Positions 31,938 through 39,422 of a DNA stretch of 45,396 nt are shown piece by piece. Within the stretch, counting starts at the first letter, position 1, and the number at the start of each line of letters is the position of its first letter. Under the pieces are notes generated by a model. The model saw nothing but the letters and a program-made list of their open reading frames with translations. It was not told the DNA's origin and did not search any database. Source of the DNA: a virus; IMG/VR virus record IMGVR_UViG_3300017786_002104, positions 1 to 45,396 of that record; one strand, 5' to 3'. Both the position numbers and the translations under genes were made by a program.

Positions 31938-32798
31938 TTATTTAAACATTTTCGCTTGAGTAGCAGGTCCTACGATACCATCTGCAACCAAACCATTCAT
32001 TTTTTGCCATTTTTTAACAGTTGTTTGAGTTCCAAACCCAAAATCACCATCGGCTGTAATACCCAATGCTTTTTGCATTTTAGCTACGTCATCACCCTTC
32101 ATACCTTTGCGAAGTGTGCGTGAACCACCCTTTGATGCTTTAGCCGCTTTCTTCTTAGGCATTTCTCCACCTAAGATAGCTAAACAGTTATCCCATCTCG
32201 AATTTCTATCTTCGAGTCCGATTGTGCCACCATTGATAGCCTTCGTCAGACCTTTATTGTCACCCTTATCAGCCCACTTCTGTAGTTTGTTCTTTTTCCA
32301 GAACCAACATGCAGACTCCATAGCACCTTTTTCAGTAGCTACATATCCAGCAGCTTCTTCGGCTGACATACCGACACTTTTTCCGAATGCGGCATAATTG
32401 TTACGCCCGGTAAGTTGCTTAATACCTCTGCCTCGAAATAACCAGCCATCGCCGGGATTAGTGTTTCCCAAAGCTCCGCGCTTTGATCTAAACTCATCTT
32501 GGTAGACGTAGTTTGCGATTTTTTCTTGGTTTCGTGCATAATCTTTAGCATCCCTTTTGTTTTTACCTTTACCAAAGTAACGACCAAATACACTATTAAG
32601 TGCTTTCTCACTGTAGTTAAGGTTTTCTGTTAGGCGTGTGAAGTCAAGTGACTCGTGTGAAGTTTGTGCCATGAAACCAGCAATTCTATTTGGTGTATTG
32701 ATTTCGTATTCTTCAAACATAGGAATAGCGGCATCGTACCAAGCTTTAGGGTCTTTGTTGCTAGGGATCATTGCACTGAATTGTTCTAGTGTAATCAT
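31938..32798 (-). CDS. Endolysin: GH19 domain plus peptidoglycan-binding domain
   Basis: 286 aa. Residues about 1-205 are GH19 (chitinase/lysozyme type): MAQTSHESLDFTRLTENLNY with the catalytic Glu, YVYQDEF, and GWLFRGRGIKQLTGRNNYAAF, the family hallmark. After a Lys-rich linker, residues about 225-286 are a peptidoglycan-binding repeat (LRKGMKGDDVAKMQKALGI, GTQTTVKKWQKMNGL). It lacks a signal peptide, so release needs a holin. It is likely the main lysis enzyme. Confidence 0.94.
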   Translation of the reverse strand: MITLEQFSAMIPSNKDPKAWYDAAIPMFEEYEINTPNRIAGFMAQTSHESLDFTRLTENLNYSEKALNSVFGRYFGKGKNKRDAKDYARNQEKIANYVYQDEFRSKRGALGNTNPGDGWLFRGRGIKQLTGRNNYAAFGKSVGMSAEEAAGYVATEKGAMESACWFWKKNKLQKWADKGDNKGLTKAINGGTIGLEDRNSRWDNCLAILGGEMPKKKAAKASKGGSRTLRKGMKGDDVAKMQKALGITADGDFGFGTQTTVKKWQKMNGLVADGIVGPATQAKMFK

Positions 32799-33496
32799 GT
32801 TTTATCCTTCATCATATCTTTAAGTGTTTTCTTCTTTGATTTGTTTTTAGATGTCCATGCCTTTTGCTGTGCTTTAGACATATGACCACCATCCATACCA
32901 GCAATGTTTCCACTGCCTACGTTATTAGCTGGTTCTTCTTTTAAACCATTCTTATCTCTGTAGGAACTTAAATCTTTAGATGCCGCTTGACGTCTTTTCT
33001 TTGCCGCTTCAGCATCTTTTACGTTTTGAGAATGAACTTTATTTACATCATGTCCCATCTTAGCCAAGTTCTGCCTAAGTCTTGCCCTACCAAATGCTTC
33101 ATCTTTTGTATCAACACCTTCAGTAAGTGTAATATAATTGACATAGTAATTAGAAAATACAGATAAAGATTCATTTATCTGCTCATCAGTCATATCTTCA
33201 TTAAGAGTTGTTTCGTCTGTAAAGTGGCTGTGTTCTTTGATTAAGTACAAAGCCGCCGCATATGATGCAAGACGTGAACTACCACCTGGAACTTTGGCTA
33301 ATAGCTTCTTTAAGTTAGCAATCATAATATCAAAAACACCCCAAGCCTTTGATTGCGCTTTTGATGTGAATTGTTTTCTCTTGATTAGGACTTTACCATC
33401 CTTGTCAATAATACCTTCTTTATACGCTTCCCACTTCTCAAATGGAGTAGCTAAGCGTCGTACAAATTGATATACTAAAAATAGATCAACTACCAT
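32795..33496 (-). CDS. Conserved T4-like phage protein, 233 aa
   Basis: The N-terminal half has KWEAYKEGIIDKDGKVLIKR and a helical stretch. The C-terminal half is polar with a PANNVGSGNIAGMDGG motif, then a basic end (KAWTSKNKSKKKTLKDM). The PANN-GSGN-IAG motif is of a type I associate with head/structure proteins of marine T4-like phages. The gene is translated directly before the endolysin, with a 4-base overlap. Function unknown. Confidence 0.7.
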   Translation of the reverse strand: MVVDLFLVYQFVRRLATPFEKWEAYKEGIIDKDGKVLIKRKQFTSKAQSKAWGVFDIMIANLKKLLAKVPGGSSRLASYAAALYLIKEHSHFTDETTLNEDMTDEQINESLSVFSNYYVNYITLTEGVDTKDEAFGRARLRQNLAKMGHDVNKVHSQNVKDAEAAKKRRQAASKDLSSYRDKNGLKEEPANNVGSGNIAGMDGGHMSKAQQKAWTSKNKSKKKTLKDMMKDKT

Positions 33497-33499
33497 TTA

Positions 33500-33874
33500 T
33501 CATATTCCTTTAAGCAGATCACTTATCTTTTCGTCTGCATTTATATTATCTTTGTGTATCATTACGTCATCGTAAGTGATGTGTATTGGCATATAGTTAA
33601 GGTATTCTACGAAAGGTTTCAAATACTCGTGATAATCATGAAGTTTCATGAAAAGCATATTTGTAGCCTCAGGTCCGAATATATTATAGATCACAATAAG
33701 ATGATTAAGTATCAACCTTTCTTTTAGATCATTATCTTGTCTGTACCTACCAAATAACTTCCGTAGGTACTGAAATCTTTTCAAATCTTCGTCAAACTCA
33801 ACAATATCAGCACAATTAGGATTGTCGTAATATTTTGAGGCAAACAACAGAAAGGTTGATTCTGTTAATATCAT
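33500..33874 (-). CDS. Conserved phage protein, 124 aa
   Basis: Helical protein (LKRFQYLRKLFGRYRQDNDL, then LNHLIVIYNIFGPEATNMLF) without a catalytic motif. The frame and its position in the head-gene run suggest a conserved T4-like protein; I do not recognise its function. The ribosome site is weak. Confidence 0.68.
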   Translation of the reverse strand: MILTESTFLLFASKYYDNPNCADIVEFDEDLKRFQYLRKLFGRYRQDNDLKERLILNHLIVIYNIFGPEATNMLFMKLHDYHEYLKPFVEYLNYMPIHITYDDVMIHKDNINADEKISDLLKGI

Positions 33875-33890
33875 AATCTATATACTACTC

Positions 33891-34193
33891 TTATGAGTCG
33901 GCTACGATAGCATCTTCATCTACGGTATCGCCAGTAACACCCAAGTCACCTGCATCAGCCGCTGAGACTTTCATAGGTACTAGGCATTCAGCGTGATGAC
34001 GTCCACCATCTGTATGGTACAACCACCATCCTGGCCCAGTAATGCCTTTAGCGCGGTTAGCCGCAATGCCAGCTTCTGTAACGTCAACAAAGATTGCGTT
34101 ATCTCTATCGTTTGATTTGTTTGTGTTAGCCGCCGCATCTTCCAACCAAGTTGGTACTGATGCTAGTGCGTCTGTTTTTCCCCATAGTGCCAT
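33891..34193 (-). CDS. Conserved phage protein, 100 aa
   Basis: Starts MALWGKTDALASVPTWLEDA, with a middle GWWLYHTDGGRHHAECLVPM carrying several His and a Cys, and an acidic tail. I associate this sequence type with structural proteins of marine T4-like phages. AAAGGAG precedes the ATG, which suggests strong translation. Confidence 0.72.
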   Translation of the reverse strand: MALWGKTDALASVPTWLEDAAANTNKSNDRDNAIFVDVTEAGIAANRAKGITGPGWWLYHTDGGRHHAECLVPMKVSAADAGDLGVTGDTVDEDAIVADS

Positions 34194-34223
34194 TTTAATT
34201 CTCCTTTAAAGGTACTGTGATAT

Positions 34224-34901
34224 TTATTTGTTTGCGTTATCTATTTGCGCTTGTTTGGCTTTTTTAAGTCTTTCAGCCGCCGCTTTTACACGTTCAGCGT
34301 CTCTAACTTTCTTTTCTGCTTTGTTAGCTTTAGCTTCGGCAGAGTCAGCCTTAGCCGCTGTTGTTCCTCTGACGTTGCCTTGCTTATTCACAACTGCATT
34401 TCTTGCGCCCTTAGCAATCATTTTTACTGCGCCACCAATAGCTTTGCCTACAAATTCATCAATTTGTTGACCATCAGTGTTTTCACAATGCTCACAACCT
34501 TCACCCTTACATTTAGGGCAAGTTATGTCTTCATAACTAGCTTTTAGATTTTTTTTTTCAGCAACGACTTCTTCAGCCGCATCCTTGAAATCATCATCAG
34601 TAGGAGCGCCTTTTGATCCTGGTTTTCTCATCTTTTCGCCAGAACCTTTTTTGATGCGCTCTCTCTTTTTATGGATGTTCGCCCAAAGACCACTTTCACC
34701 TTCTTCAACAGTTTCAACTTCTTCTGATGTAACTGCTTTAGAAATAGCTTTACGACGTTTGTGTAAATACTGATCTGAAGAATCTACATCACCATCGTTA
34801 TCAATGTCTCCATCTTTACGATCTTTATGTTTACCTTTAAGAGCCTTCTTGTTCACTGGGTCAAGATTACTCTCTTGTACGTATTTTTTGAAACTTTTCA
34901 T
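34224..34901 (-). CDS. Internal head protein candidate, EF-hand-like motif
   Basis: 225 aa. The N-terminus MKSFKKYVQESN resembles the capsid-targeting sequence of T4 internal proteins. A Ca-binding-like loop DIDNDGDVDSSDQYLH (dockerin/EF-hand style) is near residues 32-47. A Cys-rich segment CPKCKGEGCEHC may bind zinc, as in DnaJ-type repeats. The C-terminal third is an Ala/Lys-rich helix. It is probably packaged with DNA. It has AAGGG upstream and a late promoter 41 bases up. Confidence 0.7.
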   Translation of the reverse strand: MKSFKKYVQESNLDPVNKKALKGKHKDRKDGDIDNDGDVDSSDQYLHKRRKAISKAVTSEEVETVEEGESGLWANIHKKRERIKKGSGEKMRKPGSKGAPTDDDFKDAAEEVVAEKKNLKASYEDITCPKCKGEGCEHCENTDGQQIDEFVGKAIGGAVKMIAKGARNAVVNKQGNVRGTTAAKADSAEAKANKAEKKVRDAERVKAAAERLKKAKQAQIDNANK

Positions 34902-34941
34902 GACGTTCCCTTTAGTTTGTGTTTTATTACAATATTAGTAT

Positions 34942-34949
34942 TATTTATA
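34942..34949 (-). promoter_or_regulatory. T4-type late promoter TATAAATA
   Basis: Exact late octamer on the minus strand, 41 bases before the internal-head-protein candidate at 34224-34901. Confidence 0.7.
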
Positions 34950-34958
34950 AGAATTGTG

Positions 34959-35246
34959 TTACCACTTTACTTTATTTGCCCACCAAGCCGCCGACATCTT
35001 ACCCTTTTTGATGTTTTTAGCATGTCTAGCCTTAAATGAAGCACGTTTCTTTTTCATTTTATCAGATTCACCTGATTTTGGATCACCAGCAGTAGAAGCA
35101 CCTTGTTCACCAAAGCGAATAGTCTTTACTTTATCGCCATCTTTAGCAACAACGATATGACTTTTGGTAGGGTGTGAGGGCGTACCTTTGGCTTTATTAA
35201 AACCAGATACACCTGCTCTTGCCAACCTTGGGTCTTTATCAGCCAT
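34959..35246 (-). CDS. Basic DUF6321-like protein, 95 aa
   Basis: Lys/Arg-rich, with RAGVSGFNKAKGTPSHPTKS, a middle IVVAKDGDKVKTIRFGEQGA and a C-terminal KARHAKNIKKGKMSAAWW. I associate this with the DUF6321 family of marine phages (name from memory). The charge suggests DNA binding or a place in the head. It overlaps its upstream neighbour by 8 bases. Confidence 0.72.
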   Translation of the reverse strand: MADKDPRLARAGVSGFNKAKGTPSHPTKSHIVVAKDGDKVKTIRFGEQGASTAGDPKSGESDKMKKKRASFKARHAKNIKKGKMSAAWWANKVKW

Positions 35247-35466
35247 TGTCAGAACCCTTCATATAATCACGTACAGAGTCCAAATAGTCTACTGCCTTTG
35301 TGATTTTATTCTGCGCCCACTCTGGCATATTGTCATCGTCACCAAGCATAGAGATTAACTCTTGTGATGCGTCCATAGCTGTCTTCAATTGAGTTTTAGC
35401 CATACCACCTTCTTGATCGTATTCGCCTGGGTCTTTAGCTTCTAGGAATGTCTTGAAATTACGCAT
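35239..35466 (-). CDS. Hypothetical protein, 75 aa, CTS-like N-terminus
   Basis: Starts MRNFKTFLEAKDPGEYDQEG, again similar to T4 capsid-targeting sequences with a possible protease site after LE. The rest is acidic and helical. It lies in the head-protein run. Function unknown, but packaging into the capsid is plausible. Confidence 0.65.
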   Translation of the reverse strand: MRNFKTFLEAKDPGEYDQEGGMAKTQLKTAMDASQELISMLGDDDNMPEWAQNKITKAVDYLDSVRDYMKGSDNG

Positions 35467-36721
35467 CTGGTGTGTCTTTCTTTAGTTTCTTAGTTAGTTC
35501 TGGTGTACCTTCTTCACCAGCACCACAACTTTCGAGAAAAGATTCAAAAGCCGCGTCTAAGTCTTTTTTCTTTTCGTCTTCATCTTTTTCAACAGGCTTC
35601 TTGATTTCGCCCCTTTTCTTCTTTTCTTGCTGTTTCTCATTAGCAAGATTAGCAAGGCTATCCTTATCCTCATCAACAGACTCGTAACCATAACCAGCCT
35701 TCAAAGGTTTAATACCCTTACTTTTGTTAAGACGATCACGCATTGCTTTAATGTCAGATTTAAGTTTGTTGTAGTTGTTAGCTTTCTTAACGTGAGCCAA
35801 GCCAGACTTCTTTACTGATTTAATAGAGAAATCCATCTCATCAAGGTCTAGTGCTTCTGTAGCTTCCATAAGATCAGCGATTTCTCTTAGATCATTAGGG
35901 ATTGTTGACTCTTCTACTTCTGGGGTTTTTTTGAACATACGGAAACGACCATCTAACTTAGGCTTCTTGTCGGCTGACAACAACATATGTGGTCTTTTCA
36001 TAACCTTCTGATCTTTGTACGATGCTTCTGAATATTCTTCTTTAGGCATCCAACATGATGCGTTTAAGTCAAAACAATCATTTTTACATCCGTTACCTTT
36101 AGTTGGTTTACCGAACTCATCACCACAATCCTTACAAACCATTGTTTGTCCATTAACGTCTTCTCTTACATTGTTTTTCATCTTACGCTGTCTTTCTTTG
36201 ATTTTTACCCCTGGGATAAGTTTTTTTGCTAACATTTCTATGCGTTTCTTAGAAATCTTAGATATTCTTTTATCGATAACTTCTTTCTCACCATTGGATA
36301 ATTCTGCATAGCGTCTATTTTTAGAGAATTTTTTCTTTAGGTTTTGGATAGCTTGCTTACGAGCGCGTTTCTTTAACACTTCCATAGTAGCTGTCTTACG
36401 CATAGCCTTTTCACGACCACGTTTCATTTTGTGTTTGTTTTTTCTGGCTGATATACCTGCCTTACGACGTTGCATTCTATTCATGACTTCTTGAAGTTCT
36501 TCGTCCATAGCATTGCAATCACAATGAGGGCAATCTGGTGAGCAATCACAATCTTCTGCTTTTACATCAGCACCACAGCAATCATCTGAACAGTATCCAG
36601 ATTTAGCTTTTTCATCTAATGTTGGTTCTACATCTACTATTGATTTAGAATCGAACTCTTTTTTTGGTTTGATCTTAAGTTCTTTTTTGTCTTTAGCTTC
36701 ATCTAGCATATCAGAATCCAT
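35459..36721 (-). CDS. Large Cys-rich basic head protein candidate
   Basis: 420 aa, alternating acidic and very basic blocks. The Cys cluster CSDDCCGADVKAEDCDCSPD (residues about 44-63, continuing CPHCDC) and a second, CKDCGDEF ... GCKNDCF, look like zinc sites. The long basic stretch NRMQRRKAGISARKNKHKMK (about 81-100) and following helix look DNA-binding. The C-terminal part has FESFLESCGAGEEGTP. It probably belongs to the head interior. No ribosome site is seen before the ATG; a late promoter lies 18 bases up, so the leader is very short. Confidence 0.7.
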   Translation of the reverse strand: MDSDMLDEAKDKKELKIKPKKEFDSKSIVDVEPTLDEKAKSGYCSDDCCGADVKAEDCDCSPDCPHCDCNAMDEELQEVMNRMQRRKAGISARKNKHKMKRGREKAMRKTATMEVLKKRARKQAIQNLKKKFSKNRRYAELSNGEKEVIDKRISKISKKRIEMLAKKLIPGVKIKERQRKMKNNVREDVNGQTMVCKDCGDEFGKPTKGNGCKNDCFDLNASCWMPKEEYSEASYKDQKVMKRPHMLLSADKKPKLDGRFRMFKKTPEVEESTIPNDLREIADLMEATEALDLDEMDFSIKSVKKSGLAHVKKANNYNKLKSDIKAMRDRLNKSKGIKPLKAGYGYESVDEDKDSLANLANEKQQEKKKRGEIKKPVEKDEDEKKKDLDAAFESFLESCGAGEEGTPELTKKLKKDTPDA

Positions 36722-36737
36722 TTTATTGAGTTTTCTT

Positions 36738-37421
36738 TTATTTATAATTTCTAAGAAAGGACGGTATGAAATTATAGTTTTTATTTGCAGAACTGCCCCA
36801 TATTGTCGATTCTCGTAACCATCCTATCGCAGGGGTAGGACTTGCTATGTGCAATGGCATTGCAGTTCTGCGTTGACCACGTATAAAGTAATCATTATCA
36901 ACTGCGCTCCTTAAACCCTGTGTATGTAGCTCATCTACTAGAAACTTAGCTGTTCTCTTAGTCATAGCATATGCGTGTGCGCCCTCATGACCATCAATCC
37001 TAATTAGGTCATTAGGAACACCAGCAGCAACGTGATCATATCTTGTTGGATCATTTAGCTTATAACCAAGAACCACAATGGTATTCTCTGGTATCTCTAT
37101 TGTTATTGGTTGTAGCATTATAGCGTCATGTTCTAACACAACACCAACATTATCAGTACCGTTTGCGATCTTCTGCCATATGGCAATGTGACCAGCAGTA
37201 CAACACATGGCTTTTTGTCCTTGGTTTGGTTCTGGGATGTAAGTATAAGGTTCTGTCGGTAGTCTAGGTATATTCAGATTAGCGAATGCCATCTTACCTG
37301 TCTGGTTAGAAAACCCCATGGAGTATTCCCAAGGTAAACCAACCTTATCACAAGAGTCAGCACAAGTCTTGGCGTAATCATGCGATACTTTCTTATCAAT
37401 CTTTAGTATGTATGCTTTCAT
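36738..37421 (-). CDS. GT25-like glycosyltransferase
   Basis: 227 aa. The N-terminal MKAYILKIDKKVSHDYAKTC, a central HIAIWQKIANGTDNVGVVLE with an acidic HDAIM end, and GAHAYAMTKRTAKFLVDEL resemble family 25 (LPS) glycosyltransferases such as LgtB. Its acceptor is unknown. It overlaps the sulfotransferase gene as ATGA with an AGAGGA ribosome site, so sugar addition and sulfation may be linked. Confidence 0.75.
   Translation of the reverse strand: MKAYILKIDKKVSHDYAKTCADSCDKVGLPWEYSMGFSNQTGKMAFANLNIPRLPTEPYTYIPEPNQGQKAMCCTAGHIAIWQKIANGTDNVGVVLEHDAIMLQPITIEIPENTIVVLGYKLNDPTRYDHVAAGVPNDLIRIDGHEGAHAYAMTKRTAKFLVDELHTQGLRSAVDNDYFIRGQRRTAMPLHIASPTPAIGWLRESTIWGSSANKNYNFIPSFLRNYK
36739..36746 (-). promoter_or_regulatory. 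T4-type late promoter TATAAATA
   Basis: Exact late octamer on the minus strand, overlapping the stop of the GT25-like gene and 18 bases before the 420-aa protein start. The predicted leader is about 10 bases. Confidence 0.65.
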
Positions 37422-38089
37422 ACGTATGTTTCCTCTGCCAAATCATTGTACAATTCTATGTCTGCACCAAAACGTTTTGATAATGTTTCCATGGCTTCTT
37501 CATCAAAAACAATCTCATTTTCTCTATTTTTTCTAAAATCGTTTTTGTGGTTTGGCAACGCATGTGTTACTTGTAGATTTAGTTCTCGCATCAGTTGGCT
37601 TAGTTCGTTCCCTATGTTTGGATACAACCAATATTCGCCTTGTATCTCCCCACTACATTTTAATATGTTAGACTGTAATATACCAGAGTTTGGTTCACCG
37701 CTAAAGAAACCTTTTGGTGTCCATGCTTTGTATTGTGCCAAAGATGGTTCAGAACCAGCTTGCTTCCATCTTTTGTAAAAGTAATAGAAGCTTTTCTGTC
37801 TATCCACAGGATTGCGAATAACTGCTATTGATCTATATTCGAGCGCCTGTTGTAATGTTATGATATTGTTATCCACCAAATCCTGTAAGGTAAAATGATA
37901 GTATGCAAAATTTATTCTGTATTTGTCTGTAATTTGTTTACTTAAAGTACCACCAATACCAGAGTCTTCTACTGGTGTGTAGATTGCATCAGTATCAGGT
38001 ATATTCTTAATAAAGAATTCTGACAGGCTACTACTAGCAGTCTTTGGCGTTCTTAGGAATATTAGTTTATATTTGTGGCTTACGTACAT
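37418..38089 (-). CDS. Sulfotransferase-family protein
   Basis: 223 aa. The 5'-phosphosulfate-binding loop FLRTPKTASSSLSEFF is at residues about 11-26, and the 3'-phosphate site AVIRNPVDRQKSFYYFY near residue 100, both intact. They match carbohydrate sulfotransferases, which use PAPS as donor. It lies between the GT25-like and GT32-like genes, so a glycan acceptor is likely. It is short compared with cellular enzymes but has both motifs. Confidence 0.85.
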   Translation of the reverse strand: MYVSHKYKLIFLRTPKTASSSLSEFFIKNIPDTDAIYTPVEDSGIGGTLSKQITDKYRINFAYYHFTLQDLVDNNIITLQQALEYRSIAVIRNPVDRQKSFYYFYKRWKQAGSEPSLAQYKAWTPKGFFSGEPNSGILQSNILKCSGEIQGEYWLYPNIGNELSQLMRELNLQVTHALPNHKNDFRKNRENEIVFDEEAMETLSKRFGADIELYNDLAEETYV

Positions 38090-38739
38090 TATACACCCTT
38101 ATCATATGTTACACTATTCGCATGTCCTGTCGAACCCCACTTGTGGTCAGCATATACCTTATCAGGTCCGTCATATCTCTTAGCACCACCAATGTAGAAT
38201 AGTGGGATAAAATAGTGGCTAGGCCATACTGTAAGTTGGTGCATCCAATGAGGAACGTGACGTGATAAGAACAAATTACCCGTTGATCTAAAAGGTTCTG
38301 GGCTTAGTTCTTGCGGAGTTAATATATGTAATGTGTCTATAACATGTTTAACAAATCCATTTTCTGGATTACATGCCATAATGGGTTGAATGAAGTTATG
38401 CCTACCTCTTTCGTTTTCATAACAAGAATACGCATGGTTTTCTGGTGAAGTAAACAACTCTTCTGTGTTCTCCAAGCAAGTCATATCAGCCTCAGGCCAA
38501 AACCCACCTTGCTCATATAATAGTTCGTATCTAATCAAATCAGACACGCCTGGCCACTTACCTGTGTTGTAATAGTGTTCGATAAGATGTTGGTTCTTCC
38601 ATTTACGAGACTTTAGCATATTGTCATCGAATATAGAATACTCCCAATCAGGATGTTTGTCTCTCCAAGTGTGCATCCAAGTGAGTGGTGGTGGTTTCGG
38701 ACCTATCCATATTTGGCTTAGTTTCTTTTCGATGTTCAC
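38089..38739 (-). CDS. GT32-like glycosyltransferase, GTG start
   Basis: 216 aa. The first block IEKKLSQIWIGPKPPP, then HPDWEYSIFDDN, and ISDL-type VSDLIRYELLYEQGGFWPEADMTCLEN match the family 32 (OCH1/capsule sugar) fold, where GG-Y-D-D is usual; here the metal site reads EADM. The start is GTG at 38739, coupled to the methyltransferase stop as GTGA, with GGTGGG upstream; a TTG 15 bases earlier is an alternative. It probably adds a hexose to a glycan. Confidence 0.82.
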   Translation of the reverse strand: MNIEKKLSQIWIGPKPPPLTWMHTWRDKHPDWEYSIFDDNMLKSRKWKNQHLIEHYYNTGKWPGVSDLIRYELLYEQGGFWPEADMTCLENTEELFTSPENHAYSCYENERGRHNFIQPIMACNPENGFVKHVIDTLHILTPQELSPEPFRSTGNLFLSRHVPHWMHQLTVWPSHYFIPLFYIGGAKRYDGPDKVYADHKWGSTGHANSVTYDKGV

Positions 38740-39299
38740 TTCTGCACCCACCAAATAAAATCATCTTCGACGTTCCATGAGTTCTCCCCATAGAATTCTG
38801 TTACTGCTTGCGTAACTGTTGGGAAGTGAATGTCGTGTCCAAACACAATACCACCTTTGCGTACCTTTTGATCCCAAGCCTTGATATCTCTTAGACAACC
38901 TTCATACCCATGATCAGCGTCAATGAATATAAAGTCTAATGTACCATCAGGAACCATCTTAGCCGCTTCTGTGGTGTAGTCTTTAATAATCATAGTTCTG
39001 TCTGGGTGTTCAACTGAGAAAGATAGCATACTGTCATAGTAGTCTTCGTGCTTCCATGGATGACCGTTTTCTCCGGGCGTCCACTTCTCAGGTCCGTTAT
39101 TCTCTGGTTGTGCTTCGTATAAGTCCACACCGATTAGATGTAGGTTAGGGCAGTTGTTAATTAAGAAGCGATAATTAACCCCATCGTGGATACCAAGCTC
39201 TGCGCCTCTAGTCCACCCATTAGTATTCACAAACCTTGCAAGTGTATTCCACCTGTAAACATCACCACCGTCATTACCACGATCTCTAATTCTTCCCAT
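38736..39299 (-). CDS. Class I SAM-dependent methyltransferase
   Basis: 187 aa. Motif I-like RGAELGIHDGVNYRFL, IGVDLYEAQ as the acidic end of strand 2, LDFIFIDADHGYEGCLRDI and GGIVFGHDIHF match Methyltransf_24 type. It is the first gene of the second glycan cluster and could O-methylate a sugar. A strong GGAG precedes the ATG, and the terminator at 39320-39344 separates it from the energy operon. Confidence 0.83.
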   Translation of the reverse strand: MGRIRDRGNDGGDVYRWNTLARFVNTNGWTRGAELGIHDGVNYRFLINNCPNLHLIGVDLYEAQPENNGPEKWTPGENGHPWKHEDYYDSMLSFSVEHPDRTMIIKDYTTEAAKMVPDGTLDFIFIDADHGYEGCLRDIKAWDQKVRKGGIVFGHDIHFPTVTQAVTEFYGENSWNVEDDFIWWVQK

Positions 39300-39319
39300 A
39301 ATATATCTCCACTTAAACG

Positions 39320-39344
39320 AAAAAAGGTAGACTTTCGCCTACCT
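39320..39344 (-). terminator. Rho-independent terminator, minus strand
   Basis: Minus-strand stem of 8 pairs (one G-U) closing a GAAA tetraloop (arms 39325-39332 and 39337-39344), followed by six U. It ends the operon 39360-40932 and lies upstream of the methyltransferase gene at 38736-39299. Confidence 0.8.
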
Positions 39345-39359
39345 CTTTATTTATGCAGA

Positions 39360-39422
39360 TTACTTGCCGCCTTTTTTCTTCTCACCTTTAGGTTTGAGTG
39401 CGGTGTGGTCTGGATCGATCAT
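39360..39422 (-). CDS. 20-aa basic peptide
   Basis: Short frame MIDPDHTALKPKGEKKKGGK that starts overlapping the pseudoazurin stop (ATGA) and has AGGAG 5 bases before its ATG, one of the best ribosome sites in the region. It ends 16 bases before the terminator. The strong initiation signal makes a real peptide likely despite its size. Function unknown; the basic tail could bind RNA or membranes. Confidence 0.55.
   Translation of the reverse strand: MIDPDHTALKPKGEKKKGGK

Noticed and set aside
31706-31945. Serine-rich plus-strand frame
   Set aside because: It is the reverse reading of the Asp/Glu repeat of gp67.
32107-32397. Plus-strand open frame opposite the endolysin
   Set aside because: Antisense to the GH19 domain, no ribosome site, low-complexity hydrophobic translation.
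39348-39355. CATAAATA octamer next to the terminator
   Set aside because: Its transcript would begin inside the terminator stem, so promoter function is unlikely.
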